A stretch of DNA of 64,000 bases from positions 1,488,001 to 1,552,000 of the forward strand of contig NC_089248.1 in assembly GCF_000512585.2 (NCBI RefSeq), written 5' to 3'. Made by a program: the position numbers and the translations under genes. The notes below the pieces were generated by a model that worked only from the letters and a program-made list of their open reading frames with translations, searched no databases and had not been told where the DNA came from. Positions 1-10,681 of the stretch are shown one piece after another. Positions within the stretch are counted from its first letter, which is position 1. The number at the start of each line of letters is the position of its first letter. The DNA is from Kwoniella bestiolae CBS 10118. Taxonomy: Eukaryota > Basidiomycota > Tremellomycetes > Tremellales > Cryptococcaceae.

Positions 1-455
1 CCTCCAGTCGAGGACTATCCGCGCCTGGAAGACTCACCTTCGATCCCTTCGGTACCGATATTACTGACCGACTGTCGAATCTACAAATCTCTGGCTCGAA
101 TGGGTCGTTCTCTCCGACTTCGCTCAACGCCAATTCCGCACCATTCGTTCCTTTACCTTACAATAATGCTCGATGGTTATCCTCGTCCGGCAACGGTCAT
201 CAAGGAACATCTCAAATGGAAAGTCCCACAATGGTGGATGATGAGTCACCCGAGAGTGTCAGTCTCAGTAATAGTCATTCCGAAAGTACCAGAAATTCCG
301 GTTCGACCGCTACCACCGGTGGGTCTTTCGGGCCCAAGACTCAAAAGGAAAATATCACCCCAATCGGTCAACACCCCCATGCTTGGCCTTTGCCTTCGGA
401 AAGTACTTCGGCCTATGCTCCAGCTAAATCACGCTGGACTAGTGCTCCGAAGTAG
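1..455 (+). CDS. 3' end of an unrecognised gene (C-terminal fragment)
   Basis: Partial gene: the window opens inside a coding exon. Codons run from base 3 and read without a stop to TAG at 453-455, about 150 residues. The text is rich in Ser, Asn, Gly and Pro (for example LTFDPFGTDITDRLSNLQIS near the start) and ends SRWTSAPK. Low-complexity composition of this kind is common in disordered C-terminal tails of fungal RNA-binding or signalling proteins, but I see no domain and do not assign a function. The overlapping longer frame starting at 100 is a shadow: the frame at base 3 is open from the window edge and has fungal-like codon use. The 3' end faces the 3' end of the NUP35 gene. Confidence 0.6.
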   Translation, partial: SSRGLSAPGRLTFDPFGTDITDRLSNLQISGSNGSFSPTSLNANSAPFVPLPYNNARWLSSSGNGHQGTSQMESPTMVDDESPESVSLSNSHSESTRNSGSTATTGGSFGPKTQKENITPIGQHPHAWPLPSESTSAYAPAKSRWTSAPK

Positions 456-1285
456 TGTGAGTAGTTATCTCCTTCATCAGTTCGTATGTTCAGAACTGAC
501 TGCCTATGTTTAAGCAGACATCAATCTTGCTTTCACCTTGACCCTTGGAATATCTTCGGTGCTTCTTCTAACGTACTTCTGCAAGAATCCATCCCATCAC
601 ACGATCTTCCAAGAGGTGCCCATACGGTTTGCAAGGTTATCCTACTTTTCTTCGGTGTGCGAACAACACTCGACTCCTGTAGATATCTCCCGTCATCATG
701 GTGACATCAACATACCCAGCATTTGTGGATCTCGATTCAACTGTCCTTGTCCGGTTCAATTCATCCATCAATTCTCTCTCACATCGATTTTGGCGATACC
801 TCAAACTCTTTGTCTCTTTGCGACACCTACCTCCTTATTCGATTTTGGCCTATCCCTTTCCATTGTTCTTCTGCGATTACCTCCATAACTCTTTCGATGT
901 ACTATACATTGCCTTCCTCATCTCGTTCTTTCCTGCACCTGTGCTATACGTCGTCCATCCTTACTCGTTCTCCCGTCGTGTTCCTGCTTTATATTGTTAA
1001 TCGATGTGCATACGTTGTATTTTCATCGACCATTCTATACGATTGTGCAATACCTTCTATTTCATTCATTCTCACACATATGTCAAGTTGTATAAAGATA
1101 TCATCACATCAATCATGCATCAAATATGAAGCGATATGAAAGGGTATGGGTTGTTTGTGAAGTGTATGTAAATGGTGAGATGGCGAAGTGCTATGTGTGG
1201 ATCAACATGACTATTCCGCTAGAGTATCCTTACTGACGCTCGACAAGTAGGAATTGGAAAATGATCAGGAGGTGAGGAAATGTAT
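456..1285. other. Intergenic space between two convergent 3' ends
   Basis: About 830 bases between the stop of the first gene and the stop of the minus-strand NUP35 gene. It is rich in T and C on the plus strand (long TTC/CTC runs between 600 and 1000), which is why several overlapping plus-strand frames stay open. None has a plausible splice context or a recognisable protein. I read it as 3' UTR of both genes and see no further feature. Confidence 0.5.
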
Positions 1286-2760
1286 CTATCGACCAAACTA
1301 CGTTACAATATGTCATATCAGCAAACACCGATCGCACCAAGTCTCGACAACACAGAAAGAAAGGACTCACCAATCTCTCACTAACCCATCCTCCCCAACC
1401 ATTCTTCTGTTCCTCCTCAGTATCATCCCAATTATACTCGTTTCCCCCACCCCCTCCATTAGCATTAACAACTTTCTTAACAGGTGCCGCTCGAGGCTTG
1501 ACGATCGACTTCCCCTCCTGAACTCTTATTGGTGTTCCCACTCCTGAGCTAGTCATCTGCCCCTGTCCCTGACCTGGAGATTGGGTAAATCCATTCTGGC
1601 TAGATTCATTAACAACCTTAAACCCTATCATATATTTCCCTTGGAGGATATCACCATGTCGACGTAATGCGTAAGAAGCAGAGACGGGATTGGAGTATTG
1701 GACGATGTACCAATTACTTCCTTCTGGTCCTGGCGCAAAAGAGGTGATGGGACCGAATTGGGATAGGTAGGGTTGGAGGGAGGATAGGATGGGGAGGGGG
1801 GGACCGAATATGTGGAGGGAGGTTGTGCTTTGGTTTGGAAGTAGGGTTGAGGGGATTGGGAGGCTGTGTAGGTGGGGGGGATGTTAGCTCTGATCAATTT
1901 CATGTTATGGGTAGGGAGGTGGACATCAGAACGAGATGAGGGGATATAGCTCTCGATATTTGTTCTTTACTATCAAGATCAAGTTCGCCTCTTCACAGGG
2001 GAAAAAACAATACCCACTCGACAGCATTGTTGACCTCGTTATTCCTAATTTGCATCGCACCATTCCCATTCTCGTTGACTGAATCTCGTAGACTGGCAGT
2101 AGGAGGCATATCTTCGTCGATGGCCATTCCCCCGCCAAACGCAGAAGAAGAACCGAGTTGCGAGTTTTGGTGCAGGAGCGAACGTCGATGGTGTCGTGGG
2201 GAGTCTCTGCGAGAAGTGAAGGAGAGTGTCAGCTATTGGCGTGTACGATGGATCCCAGCTCAGTCGAAATAAAAGGGGAAACAGTCTTGATGCCCAACAC
2301 TCAAGTCAAGTGTATTGGACTCCCACTTAAATTCGAGCTAAATACACCGGTGGAACCATAACCCCCTCTCCAGTTAATGCAAGAGAAAGACACAATCGAC
2401 CCACCTCTCGACCCTCTCCCTCACACCAGGACTCCTCCTCCCCTCATTCGGACTCCCCACCCCACCCATACTCATCGTATTATTCACAGCTCCAAACCCT
2501 GCAGAGGGGCTCATCGAGTTCTGAGGACTCGTTCCCAGCGCAAGTTTGCCAGCTGGCGAATTCGCAAAAGAAGGCAAGAACTTGATTGAATCTGCCATTT
2601 TCAGGTCCTCGGAGTCTAGCTCGTCGCCTACATTGTTGGATGAGAAGCGAGTAGATCTGTTGGTGCTGTTGGAATGTTGGAATTGGCCGGGTCGTTGGGG
2701 GGTGTGGAAGGGTTGTTGGGGTGTGGAGGAAGAGGAGGAGGTCCACCAGTCGTTTGACAT
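1286..2760 (-). CDS. NUP53: Nucleoporin Nup35/Nup53 (MPPN/RRM-type)
   Basis: Component of the inner ring of the nuclear pore. Exons on the minus strand: 2760-2405, 2206-2018, 1863-1371, 1297-1286; 349 residues. Residues 1-120 are Ser/Asn-rich (start MSNDWWTSS). Exon 2 carries the DSP..ASLRDSV segment. Exon 3 carries the Nup35-type RRM (HIFGPPLPILSSLQPYLSQF, then YIVQYSNPVSASYALRRHG and YMIGFKVV). The C-terminal tail NGWGGWVSERLFGR is amphipathic, as expected for the membrane-binding helix of Nup53/Nup35. The last exon is only 12 nt and adds FGR and the stop. The ATG chosen is the first after a stretch with intergenic character, and the frame upstream has no start consensus I trust. Divergent with the magnesium transporter gene. 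Confidence 0.85.
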
Positions 2761-3324
2761 TTTGCTAGGCGTGATTACTTGTGTTTTGTCTCTTTTCAAA
2801 AGATTGTCTGTCGAGAAGGAGGACGTATGAGTGAGTATCTTGGTGGTCTCAGGTCGTATGTTGTATGGTTTATCAACCAACTTAAGTCCACTTCGCGTCC
2901 TGTGAATTTGAAGAGAGGCTTTTGGATGTTGACGATGTTGATTGACTTTATTTGTTGGGTCATTCATAACTTATACTCGTATGCATCGACGGGATCAAAT
3001 GGGAAGTTATGTTATAGCTTGATTACAATATAATTGTAATTACCAGTTGGACGTGACCCGTAATGCTCATTAGAAAGGACTGTAATGAGTCAAAAGCGCA
3101 GATCACCGCGAGTCTGGCGTCATCATGTTCAGGTCCAAGTTGACAAAATCATATGGAGAGAGTTTCTCTTTGTTTGACTGATTACTCTCATAGCGAGCGC
3201 TAAGTACAAGCACATATATATGCGCAAGGAGATCACAGAGACTGTAGTGTAGCAGCGATACCAGATCTCGACTCATGACTTGGAAACACTCTCTACCGCC
3301 CCTTGTATCTTGAAGACCAGAACT
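2761..3324. promoter_or_regulatory. Divergent promoter region, NUP53 / NIPA-like gene
   Basis: 564 bases between two divergent start codons. It must hold the promoters and 5' UTRs of both genes. An AT-rich block (around 2960-3040, with ATATAATTG) is the only compositional feature I see, and no defined operator is recognised. Confidence 0.4.
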
Positions 3325-5720
3325 ATGGTCAACATCAATCCCATCTCGACGGTTTCCAGGAGCTCCTTGATCGGTGTGGGCATAGCATGCGGAGGGAACA
3401 TACTGATAAGTCTGGCTTTGTGAGTGTCAACATCTCCACAACCTTCGTTCTATGCACCGCCAGGTCCGCAACACCACTGCATACTTTGTGCTTCTGCTGA
3501 TCTGTCGTACAGGACACTACAGAAACTCGCTCATAGACGAAATCAAGAGGCTGCTTCTCGCGGTTCTTCCAGCGATTCCGACGATGACCAAGAGGACCAA
3601 CAAGACCGCATCGCCGGTCGAACATATAATCAACAAAACGGGCATCATAACAGCGCCCCCTCACCTATACCTGAAGAAAACACTCCGAGCCCATCTCCTC
3701 GGAAAGCTATAATACCACAAGACGGCACCGCGGTGATACCTGTAGTCTTATCATCTGAACCTCTCGACCCCAACTCCAACTTCAACTCCAGCTCAAGCTC
3801 AAACGTTAAACGTAGATCACCTTCTCCCTCACCTCTAGTCATTCCCCAGACGAAACATGTTCAGCTCAACTCGCCTGAACCATCTCACCAATTCCCCGAA
3901 TCAGATGGCAGTGACTCGGCAGACGGTCAACCCCCCAAAAATGGGAATGGAAATGGGACCGGAGAAGGACATGTGAAGGAGGGGGAATATCTGAAGTCGA
4001 AACTATGGTGGTTAGGACAAATCTTAATCACGATAGGAGAAGGTGGGAATTTCCTCAGTTACGGGTTCGCACCTGCTAGTGTGGTTGCTCCGCTGGGTAC
4101 TGTTGTGAGTTTACTTCGATTCCCTTTCTACGTACATCTGCCATTTACTTGTTACCATTATTGAACTGAAGGCGGGTTGAGCTAAATCCTGTATATGCTT
4201 GTCTAGGCTTTAATAGCAAATTGTATCTTCGCTCCTCTAATATTAAGAGAGAGATTTCATAAGCGTGAATTATTCGGTATGGCCCTGGCTATCATAGGTG
4301 CTATCACGGTCGTTTGGAGTTCGAACGGGTCCAATCCCAGAGTAAGTGATCCTCCAGTAGACATTCATGTCCTCTGACAATCTTCCCACAAAACTGTATA
4401 TTCAAGTTGCTGTATGGTCAACGCTGATCTCACTTCATTCATAATGAAAGCTCAACCCCTCCCAACTCATCGCAGCCCTCAAACGACTCCCCTTCATAAT
4501 CTACACAATCCTCACCATCCTCCTCCTCATATCCCTTATAATCCTCTCAAACTCATCATACGGCCATCGATACCTCCTTGTAGACATAGGGGTCTGCACC
4601 TTATTCGGAGGATATACAGTGCTATCTACCAAAGCGTTAAGTTCGCTATTATCAAACGATTTCTTCGGATCTTGGAATTATGGGATTACGTGGTTTCTAG
4701 TGGTTATGGTGGCTGGGACGAGTATTGGGCAGGTTAGGTGGTTGAATAGGGCGCTTATGAGGTTTCAGAGTAAGGTGGGTTTGACGATTGCTGATTTTGC
4801 CGATTTTCCTATCTCCCGTGCCATTCTGACCTTCTCTTGATATGATATGTGTATCACAAGGGGAGAATGGGCATAAAGCTGATCTGGTATTTCTCTGATA
4901 GGAGGTCATACCTACTCAATTCGTATTCTTCTCTTTGGCAGGTGAGTACAACGAGTTCATTTTCGCATAAATATGGCCCAATGAGCATAGCTGATGGAAA
5001 GTATTACAGCTATCATAGGCTCTGCAGTACTGTACGAAGAGTTCAAGGACGTCCCATTCTCAAGCTTCGTAAATTTCGCCTTTGGTGTGAGTGTCCCGCT
5101 ATATGAACTCAAATGAGATGACTTTGAACTAAATCTGTATATGACTGTTGCAGATCGCAACCACCTTCCTGGGTGTACACCTACTTACCTCCTCACCTTC
5201 TTCCTCACCATCCGACGAGTCCGATACCGACTCCATACACTCCTCATCACGACCAGGTCAACCTCAACGAGCCTCTTCCTCAGCCTCGCTGAACCTCCTC
5301 CTACCCTCCACAGCATCCACCTCAATCGGCGAAAGAGCACCTCTACTCATCGCCTCACCCTCAAGCCTGCAAACGCAGACTCCCTCGTCTCTCCAGCAAA
5401 ACGGCAGATTACAATCCTATACCTATGGTACTAATTCCAACGCTACACCGACCAGCAACAATATAGTAAGATTAGTAAGGATAGGATCAAACGGTGCTGG
5501 AGAGTTCTCCCCGGCACTGGGAATAGGTAGTCAGGCTGGATTGCTTTTGTTGGCTACTACCCCTCCGAGCGGGTTGGGGAGTATTGGACGAGGGAGGAGT
5601 ACGAGTAGGGCGATGACGCTTGGGACATTTGCTGAGGCCCCCGATGCGGAGAGGGGGAGTAGTAGAGAGGGGAGGGGGAGGAGGAACACTTCGGCGTCTA
5701 GACGGACGGGACGGGATTGA
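3325..5720 (+). CDS. NIPA-type magnesium transporter (DUF803 / SLC57 family)
   Basis: Multi-pass membrane protein predicted to move Mg2+. Exons: 3325-3419, 3513-4104, 4207-4341, 4451-4774, 4902-4941, 5010-5086, 5154-5720; 609 residues. TM1 is in exon 1 (SLIGVGIACGGNILISLAL, then TLQKLAHRR, the family's LQKKGH position). After a Ser/Pro-rich insert of about 130 residues the NIPA core resumes: LWWLGQILITIGEGGNFLSY, APLGTVALIANCIFAPLILR, then several hydrophobic segments and QFVFFSLAAIIGSAVLYEEF. The last 190 residues are a Ser/Arg-rich cytosolic-looking tail. Both the insert and the tail are much longer than in animal NIPA proteins (about 330-360 residues). The substrate is inferred from the family only. 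Confidence 0.85.
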
Positions 5721-5982
5721 AGTGGATTAGAGAATGGCGAACTCTTGGAGGTTGACTTGGGTGTCGGAGATATGAGTCAGCAGATGTGTTGTATTTCTAA
5801 GAGGGAACTTTCACAAAGAGAATATAGATGTGTTTGTGTATGAACATCTTCTGGTAGATTATGATATCATGATGAGGTCCACCTGCGGACTCAAGATGAT
5901 TATGATATTATGCACTTGCTGTATTGATCGGTGAGCGCTAGAAGTACAACATAATGGTACAAATGCTACACAAGAGATCGAC
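5721..5982. other. Short convergent intergenic region
   Basis: 262 bases between the transporter stop and the MTG2 stop on the other strand. Presumed overlapping 3' UTRs, with no gene or structured element seen. Confidence 0.4.
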
Positions 5983-7746
5983 CTATACTTCCAGTCTCCT
6001 CACACCGAACGAACCTACTCTCTTCGGCTCAGCCTTCATCCTCTCCCTCTCTTCCATCTCCCTCTTCCGCTCCTCCCTCGCGGATTCCACCTTCCCCACC
6101 AAGGTATTCACCAGCCCTTGTATACCAAGATTATATTTCCCACTCAACACGATCACCTCCATCTCTTCCCCACCTTCCTGTAAATACTCTTCGATCTTTT
6201 TGATTTTCTCTTTACCTTCTTGTTCAACCACCATATCCCCCTTATTCAATACCACTACCCCTGCTCGTCCGCTTAGACCCTTCTTATAACTTTCCAACTC
6301 ATTCTTCAATACCCTGAGATCCTCAACAGGAGAGGTTTTGCTGAGATCCAAAACATATACCAATACGGGTGATCTTTCGATGGATCTGAGGAAACTATGT
6401 CCCAATCCCACATTCTCAGATGCCATTGGAAGTAATCCAGGATTGTCCGAGATTGTAAATCTAATTCTCTCTACTTCTCCTTTCTTCCCTCCCCTCCTCC
6501 CCCCTTCTCTTACCTCGGCATTGTATCGAGAAGTTGTGTCAGGGAAGACCTCCTCGCCCAATAATCTAGCCACCTCCTCTTTCTCCCTTTTCACCCAACT
6601 TTCCTCAATCTCCTCCCCCACCCCCAAATCACTCGACCAACCCCCATTATCAAACACCCTTACAACCCCGATCTGAGGATTGAGCGTCGTAAATTCGTAT
6701 CCCGCAATCTCAGGGGATTTACCAGTAAGACACCTTAGTATAGTTGATTTCCCACTATTTGGGAATCCCACTAATCCCACGTCGGCGAGAAGCTTCAATT
6801 CGAATTCGAATGTTTGGGTTGGGGGGAGAAATCCTTTGGAGGATACTCGGGGGGAATTAAAGAAAGGATTGCCTAGGCCTCCTAAACCCCCCTTAGCCAG
6901 TAGTACAGGTTCGGTTAGCGGCTGGTCCAGATCTAATTCTATAGGTGGTTGTTCTTCTAAGCTGGGTGTTCGGATGTTCCATCGATTTTCTCGTTTTAGG
7001 AGATCTTCAGCATCTTTATATTCCTCTGGCGAGACCTCTCCACCAGCCGAGGGGTGGGTAACGATCCATCTCTGCCATTTCCTTTTGCGCTTTTCCTCTT
7101 CGTCTAGACCCAGATCATTCTCTTCTCTTACTGATCGCTCTTCCTCGCCCTCTCTTCTTATTTCTTTGACTATAGTACCAACTGGTACAGTGATAAGTAC
7201 ATCTTCACCACGTCGACCATGTTTATGGGCTCCTGATCCGCTTGCACCTTGACCACCTATCACCCGTTTCTTGAGTGTAGTAAGAGATGAGAGGGAGGGG
7301 GAAGTGGTGATGTACACTGAACCGCCTGAACCGCCATTACCACCACATGGAGCGGAGGGACCGGACCCCTTGAGAGTGGCTTGGAGAGCACATGCGCCGG
7401 AACCCCCCTTGCCGCCTCGGACTGTTACGAGGAGATGGTCTATGAATGTGTTTCCCTGTGATACATCAACTGTCTGACAGCGAAATGATATGTGGCAGGA
7501 GGCTGGACAAGTGAGGAGGAGGTGATAGCTCACATATTGCCGTCGTTTCGAATCTGCCTTGCGTTTCCTTCGGCGTAGTTCACCTGCTATGTCTTGGAAA
7601 TCCTCAGAGTGACCTTGGGTATCGTCAGAAACGGAGCTGGAGGAGTATTGACGGAGAAGGGATGGGTTGATCTGGGTGAGGTTGCGTCTGATGTGATGAT
7701 GACACCTTGGACATGCTGTCCGTATGAATGGTAGCAGTATCATCAT
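5983..7746 (-). CDS. MTG2: Mitochondrial Obg-family GTPase Mtg2
   Basis: GTPase for assembly of the mitochondrial large ribosomal subunit. Exons 7746-7534 and 7473-5983; 567 residues. The N-terminus has Arg, Ser and hydrophobic residues and few acids (RTACPRCHHHIRRN), as in a mitochondrial presequence. The Obg fold follows, with its Gly-rich repeats (LLVTVRGGKGGSGACAL, CGGNGGSGGSVYI, AKGGLGGLGNPFF). The G domain starts near residue 307 with G1 GFPNSGKST. G3 is DNPGL and G4 is NKGD. The 60-nt intron (7533-7474: GTGAGC...GTCAG) is a multiple of three and has no stop, so the genomic frame reads straight through as 587 residues. I splice it because its 20 codons fall between the basic linker (SKRRQY) and the Obg start (TVDVSQGN) and it has full splice signals. 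It diverges from PDB1, another mitochondrial gene. Confidence 0.9.
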   Translation of the reverse strand: MMILLPFIRTACPRCHHHIRRNLTQINPSLLRQYSSSSVSDDTQGHSEDFQDIAGELRRRKRKADSKRRQYVSYHLLLTCPASCHISFRCQTVDVSQGNTFIDHLLVTVRGGKGGSGACALQATLKGSGPSAPCGGNGGSGGSVYITTSPSLSSLTTLKKRVIGGQGASGSGAHKHGRRGEDVLITVPVGTIVKEIRREGEEERSVREENDLGLDEEEKRKRKWQRWIVTHPSAGGEVSPEEYKDAEDLLKRENRWNIRTPSLEEQPPIELDLDQPLTEPVLLAKGGLGGLGNPFFNSPRVSSKGFLPPTQTFEFELKLLADVGLVGFPNSGKSTILRCLTGKSPEIAGYEFTTLNPQIGVVRVFDNGGWSSDLGVGEEIEESWVKREKEEVARLLGEEVFPDTTSRYNAEVREGGRRGGKKGEVERIRFTISDNPGLLPMASENVGLGHSFLRSIERSPVLVYVLDLSKTSPVEDLRVLKNELESYKKGLSGRAGVVVLNKGDMVVEQEGKEKIKKIEEYLQEGGEEMEVIVLSGKYNLGIQGLVNTLVGKVESAREERKREMEERERMKAEPKRVGSFGVRRLEV

Positions 7747-8080
7747 GTTATACGATGATGGTATGCAGACATGCAGAAGAGATACATTGCAAGGTTACAT
7801 CGACCGTAAGTTATACCAAAACAATCGAGAGTCAAGGTAGATCACCTCCACCTCGAGTGTTTTTGGGATAAAATGGCAATAAATAGGTGTATAAGATATT
7901 CAACAAACTCACGGCTAAATCGGGGGCGGCTCCTCGGATCTTTGTATCTGGCATGGGGATGTTGATTCCACCTACCTGCATGTGGACGAATTTCAGATCA
8001 AGATCATATTCACTATACTGTATTTGACACTCCTTATCCCCTTCATCCTCATCCTAATCTGATCACACCCTCAACCCAAA
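7747..8080. promoter_or_regulatory. Shared divergent promoter, MTG2 / PDB1
   Basis: Only 334 bases separate the two start codons, so the promoters of two nuclear genes for mitochondrial proteins overlap or are shared. The part before PDB1 (8030-8080) is pyrimidine-rich, as in leaders of well-expressed genes of these yeasts. No specific factor site is claimed. Confidence 0.45.
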
Positions 8081-10163
8081 ATGGCATCCCGAGCAGCCCT
8101 CTCAAAGGTCCTCCGACCCACCTCGTCATCCATCCGAGCCCTCTCTTCGTCCTCTTCAGCCGGGAGCAAGATTGTTTCGCGAAATGCGCTTTTGACTACC
8201 CCCTTAGCTAGGGTAGCTCGATCAGAACCCAAATGGTTGGTTGGTGCTGAGCAACGAAGGGCGGCTAGTACTGAGGAGGGAGTTACTCAGATGGTACGCT
8301 GCCTCTCTTGCACTTGTTGTCGGATCGGCTGTCTCTGAACAGACTTCCATCTACAATACTTCTTGATTTGTTTCATCACAAACTCGATTATTATGGTCAA
8401 CCAAAAGATCGATGCTGATATTCTGTATTTACACACCTGCAGACTGTCAGAGAAGCCCTCAACTCGGCCATGGAGGAAGAGATGAACCGAGATGAAACCG
8501 TCTTCATCATGGGTGAAGAGGTCGCGCGATACAACGGTGCTTATAAGATCACTAAAGGTTTATTGGATAAATTCGGAGAAGATCGAGTGATTGATGTGAG
8601 TCTCAATTTCGTCTCTGATTTATTGAACCATGAAATCAGACCAGATCTCTGGTTTGTAGCTCGAGGATGTGATCAACTTGGTCAAAGGTGAAAATTCTGT
8701 ATCTGAAATGTTGCTGATCCTCGTTCGAACCATACTATAGACCCCAATCACCGAATCTGGTTTCGCAGGTATGGCAGTCGGTGCTGCTTTATCAGGTCTT
8801 CGACCAGTCTGCGAATTTAGTGAGTGTTTTTCTCTCTTGCTTTTCGTACATTTGGGTATTCCCCATAAGACCCCATCGTCTTGACCAGGGATAATAGTCG
8901 AAAGAACGATCAACTAACTTCCATGACCTTCTCAGTGACATGGAACTTCGCCATGCAAGCCATCGACCAAATCGTCAACTCGGGAGGTAAGACCTACTAC
9001 ATGTCAGGTGGAAACGTCCCTTGTCCAGTCACTTTCAGAGGTCCCAACGGTGCCGCTGCCGGTGTGGCCGCTCAACATTCTCAAGATTACTCGGCATGGT
9101 ACGGTTCCGTCCCTGGTTTGAAGGTTATCTCACCTTGGTCGGCAGCGGATTGTAGGGGTTTGTTGAAGGCTGCTATTAGGGATCCTAACCCTGTGAGTGT
9201 TGTTTCTGTGTGAACATAGCTCTGCGGAGAGGGTTTATGGGTGGTGGAGCACTATATGTTTTCTTGTGCGGGTGTAACAAATAATTCCATTCGGAATTGC
9301 CTATCATCCGACTTGTCAAAATCGATCATATGCATTAGACACACGGTTCGAGAAGCACAGCGCCCTTGGTAGAATCGTAGCTGACAATTTCTTCCCAAAA
9401 CCATAGGTCTGTTTCCTCGAGAACGAATTGCTCTACGGTGTTTCATTCCCAATTACCAAAGAAGAGCTCTCCGAGGACTTCCTCCTGCCCATTGGTAAAG
9501 CCAAGGTCGAGAAGGAAGGATCCGACGTCACCGTTGTGACCCACTCCAAGATGGTCACTCACTCGCTTGAGGCCGCTGAATTGCTCGAGAAGAACGAGGG
9601 CATCAAGGTTGAAGTTGTCAACTTGAGATCTATCAGACCATTGGATATTGATACTATTATCAAGTCGGTCAAGAAAACGGGTCACTTGGTCACTGTCGAG
9701 GGTGGTTTCCCAGGTGAGCGATGTTCCCTCTTTGCATTCAATACTGCCCAAGAACCACGATAAGATCATTCAGGCATGATCCGATTGTGGTGTCTTGGAT
9801 TATTGGTCAAGATGGACCAGTGCTAATGCCGTGTACAATCCGCAGCATTCGGTGTTGGTTCTGAAATCATCGCTCAGATTTGTGAATCCCCTGCTTTCGA
9901 TTACCTCGATGCTCCCCCTGAGAGAGTCACCGGTGCCGATGTCCCTACTCCTGTAAGCTGTCTCGGTCTCTTCATGACAGCTTTTCAAACACTGCTTACT
10001 GTTTGTTTGTAATACTCTAGTACTCTGAATCCCTCGAACACATGGCTTTCCCCGATACCGACATCATCGCCAAGGTCCTCAAGCGACACCTCTGTGAGTG
10101 GTCTTGACGCTACGAAAGACGATGGCATGCTGATGTATGATCTGATGCGTAGACCGACAATAG
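8081..10163 (+). CDS. PDB1: Pyruvate dehydrogenase E1 component, beta subunit (mitochondrial)
   Basis: Beta subunit of the thiamine-dependent E1 of the pyruvate dehydrogenase complex in the mitochondrial matrix. Exons: 8081-8293, 8443-8595, 8741-8819, 8936-9192, 9407-9713, 9846-9952, 10021-10093, 10153-10163; 399 residues. Exon 1 is a mitochondrial targeting sequence rich in Arg, Ser and Ala. The mature protein starts around TVREALNSAMEEEMNRDE and shows family hallmarks: FIMGEEVARYNGAYK, TPITESGFAGMAVGAA, CEFMTWNFAMQAIDQIVNS, FRGPNGAAAGVAAQHSQ, DPNPVCFLENELLYG and YLDAPPERVTGADVPTPY. The last exon is 11 nt and adds YRQ and the stop. Length is normal for the fungal subunit. Confidence 0.95.
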
Positions 10164-10681
10164 ATCATCTCTTAGTATGATAAGTCATCTCGGATAGGGC
10201 AGAATAGATCTGGTTGCTAGGTTTTGGTTGGGATGGGTTATTGCTTTCTTCTCTTTGCGTTTCCTTGTTCCATATCAGAGTAGCATGAGCATGTGAATAT
10301 GGATATGCATCATTGGGCTTACAGTATCCGTTTGGGTGGACTGTGTGCATGGTGTATAGTGAAATTTGGATACACTGCTAGTAAAGTAGTATGGGTTGGA
10401 TGACTTACTGTATTTTCACCGCGTATGAGATGTGCTCATGTGCCGGCAGATTGAATAGCAATAATGTGATTGTGTCATCCTTGATTCATCCTCGAACCTA
10501 CCCAAACTACCTTTGATCAATTCACCTCTCATCCTCTTCATCTTATCTTTTGATCATCATCGTTGATCATACCCATCAGAGCATATCCATCAGGACTGTT
10601 CAACATCATCAGCTCAAGCATCGACATTGACACCTCAGAACATTCGTCCAGGATATACGATCGAAAACAGATCCAAAAGGG
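10164..10681. promoter_or_regulatory. Tandem intergenic region, PDB1 3' end to RING gene 5' end
   Basis: 518 bases holding the PDB1 3' UTR and the promoter of the RING-finger gene. The sequence becomes pyrimidine-rich around 10480-10560 and then has repeated TCATC/CATCA words up to the start codon. Nothing else identified. Confidence 0.35.

Noticed and set aside
100..513. Plus-strand open frame at the window start
   Set aside because: Out of frame with the exon open from base 3, with no codon bias or domain; a shadow.
723..1139. Three overlapping open frames in the 500-1140 spacer
   Set aside because: Caused by a TTC/CTC-rich low-stop composition; no splice sites, start context or recognisable text.
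5954..7477. Several plus-strand frames opposite MTG2
   Set aside because: Antisense shadows of a strongly conserved Obg GTPase; Pro/Ser-rich text mirrors its Gly/Glu codons.
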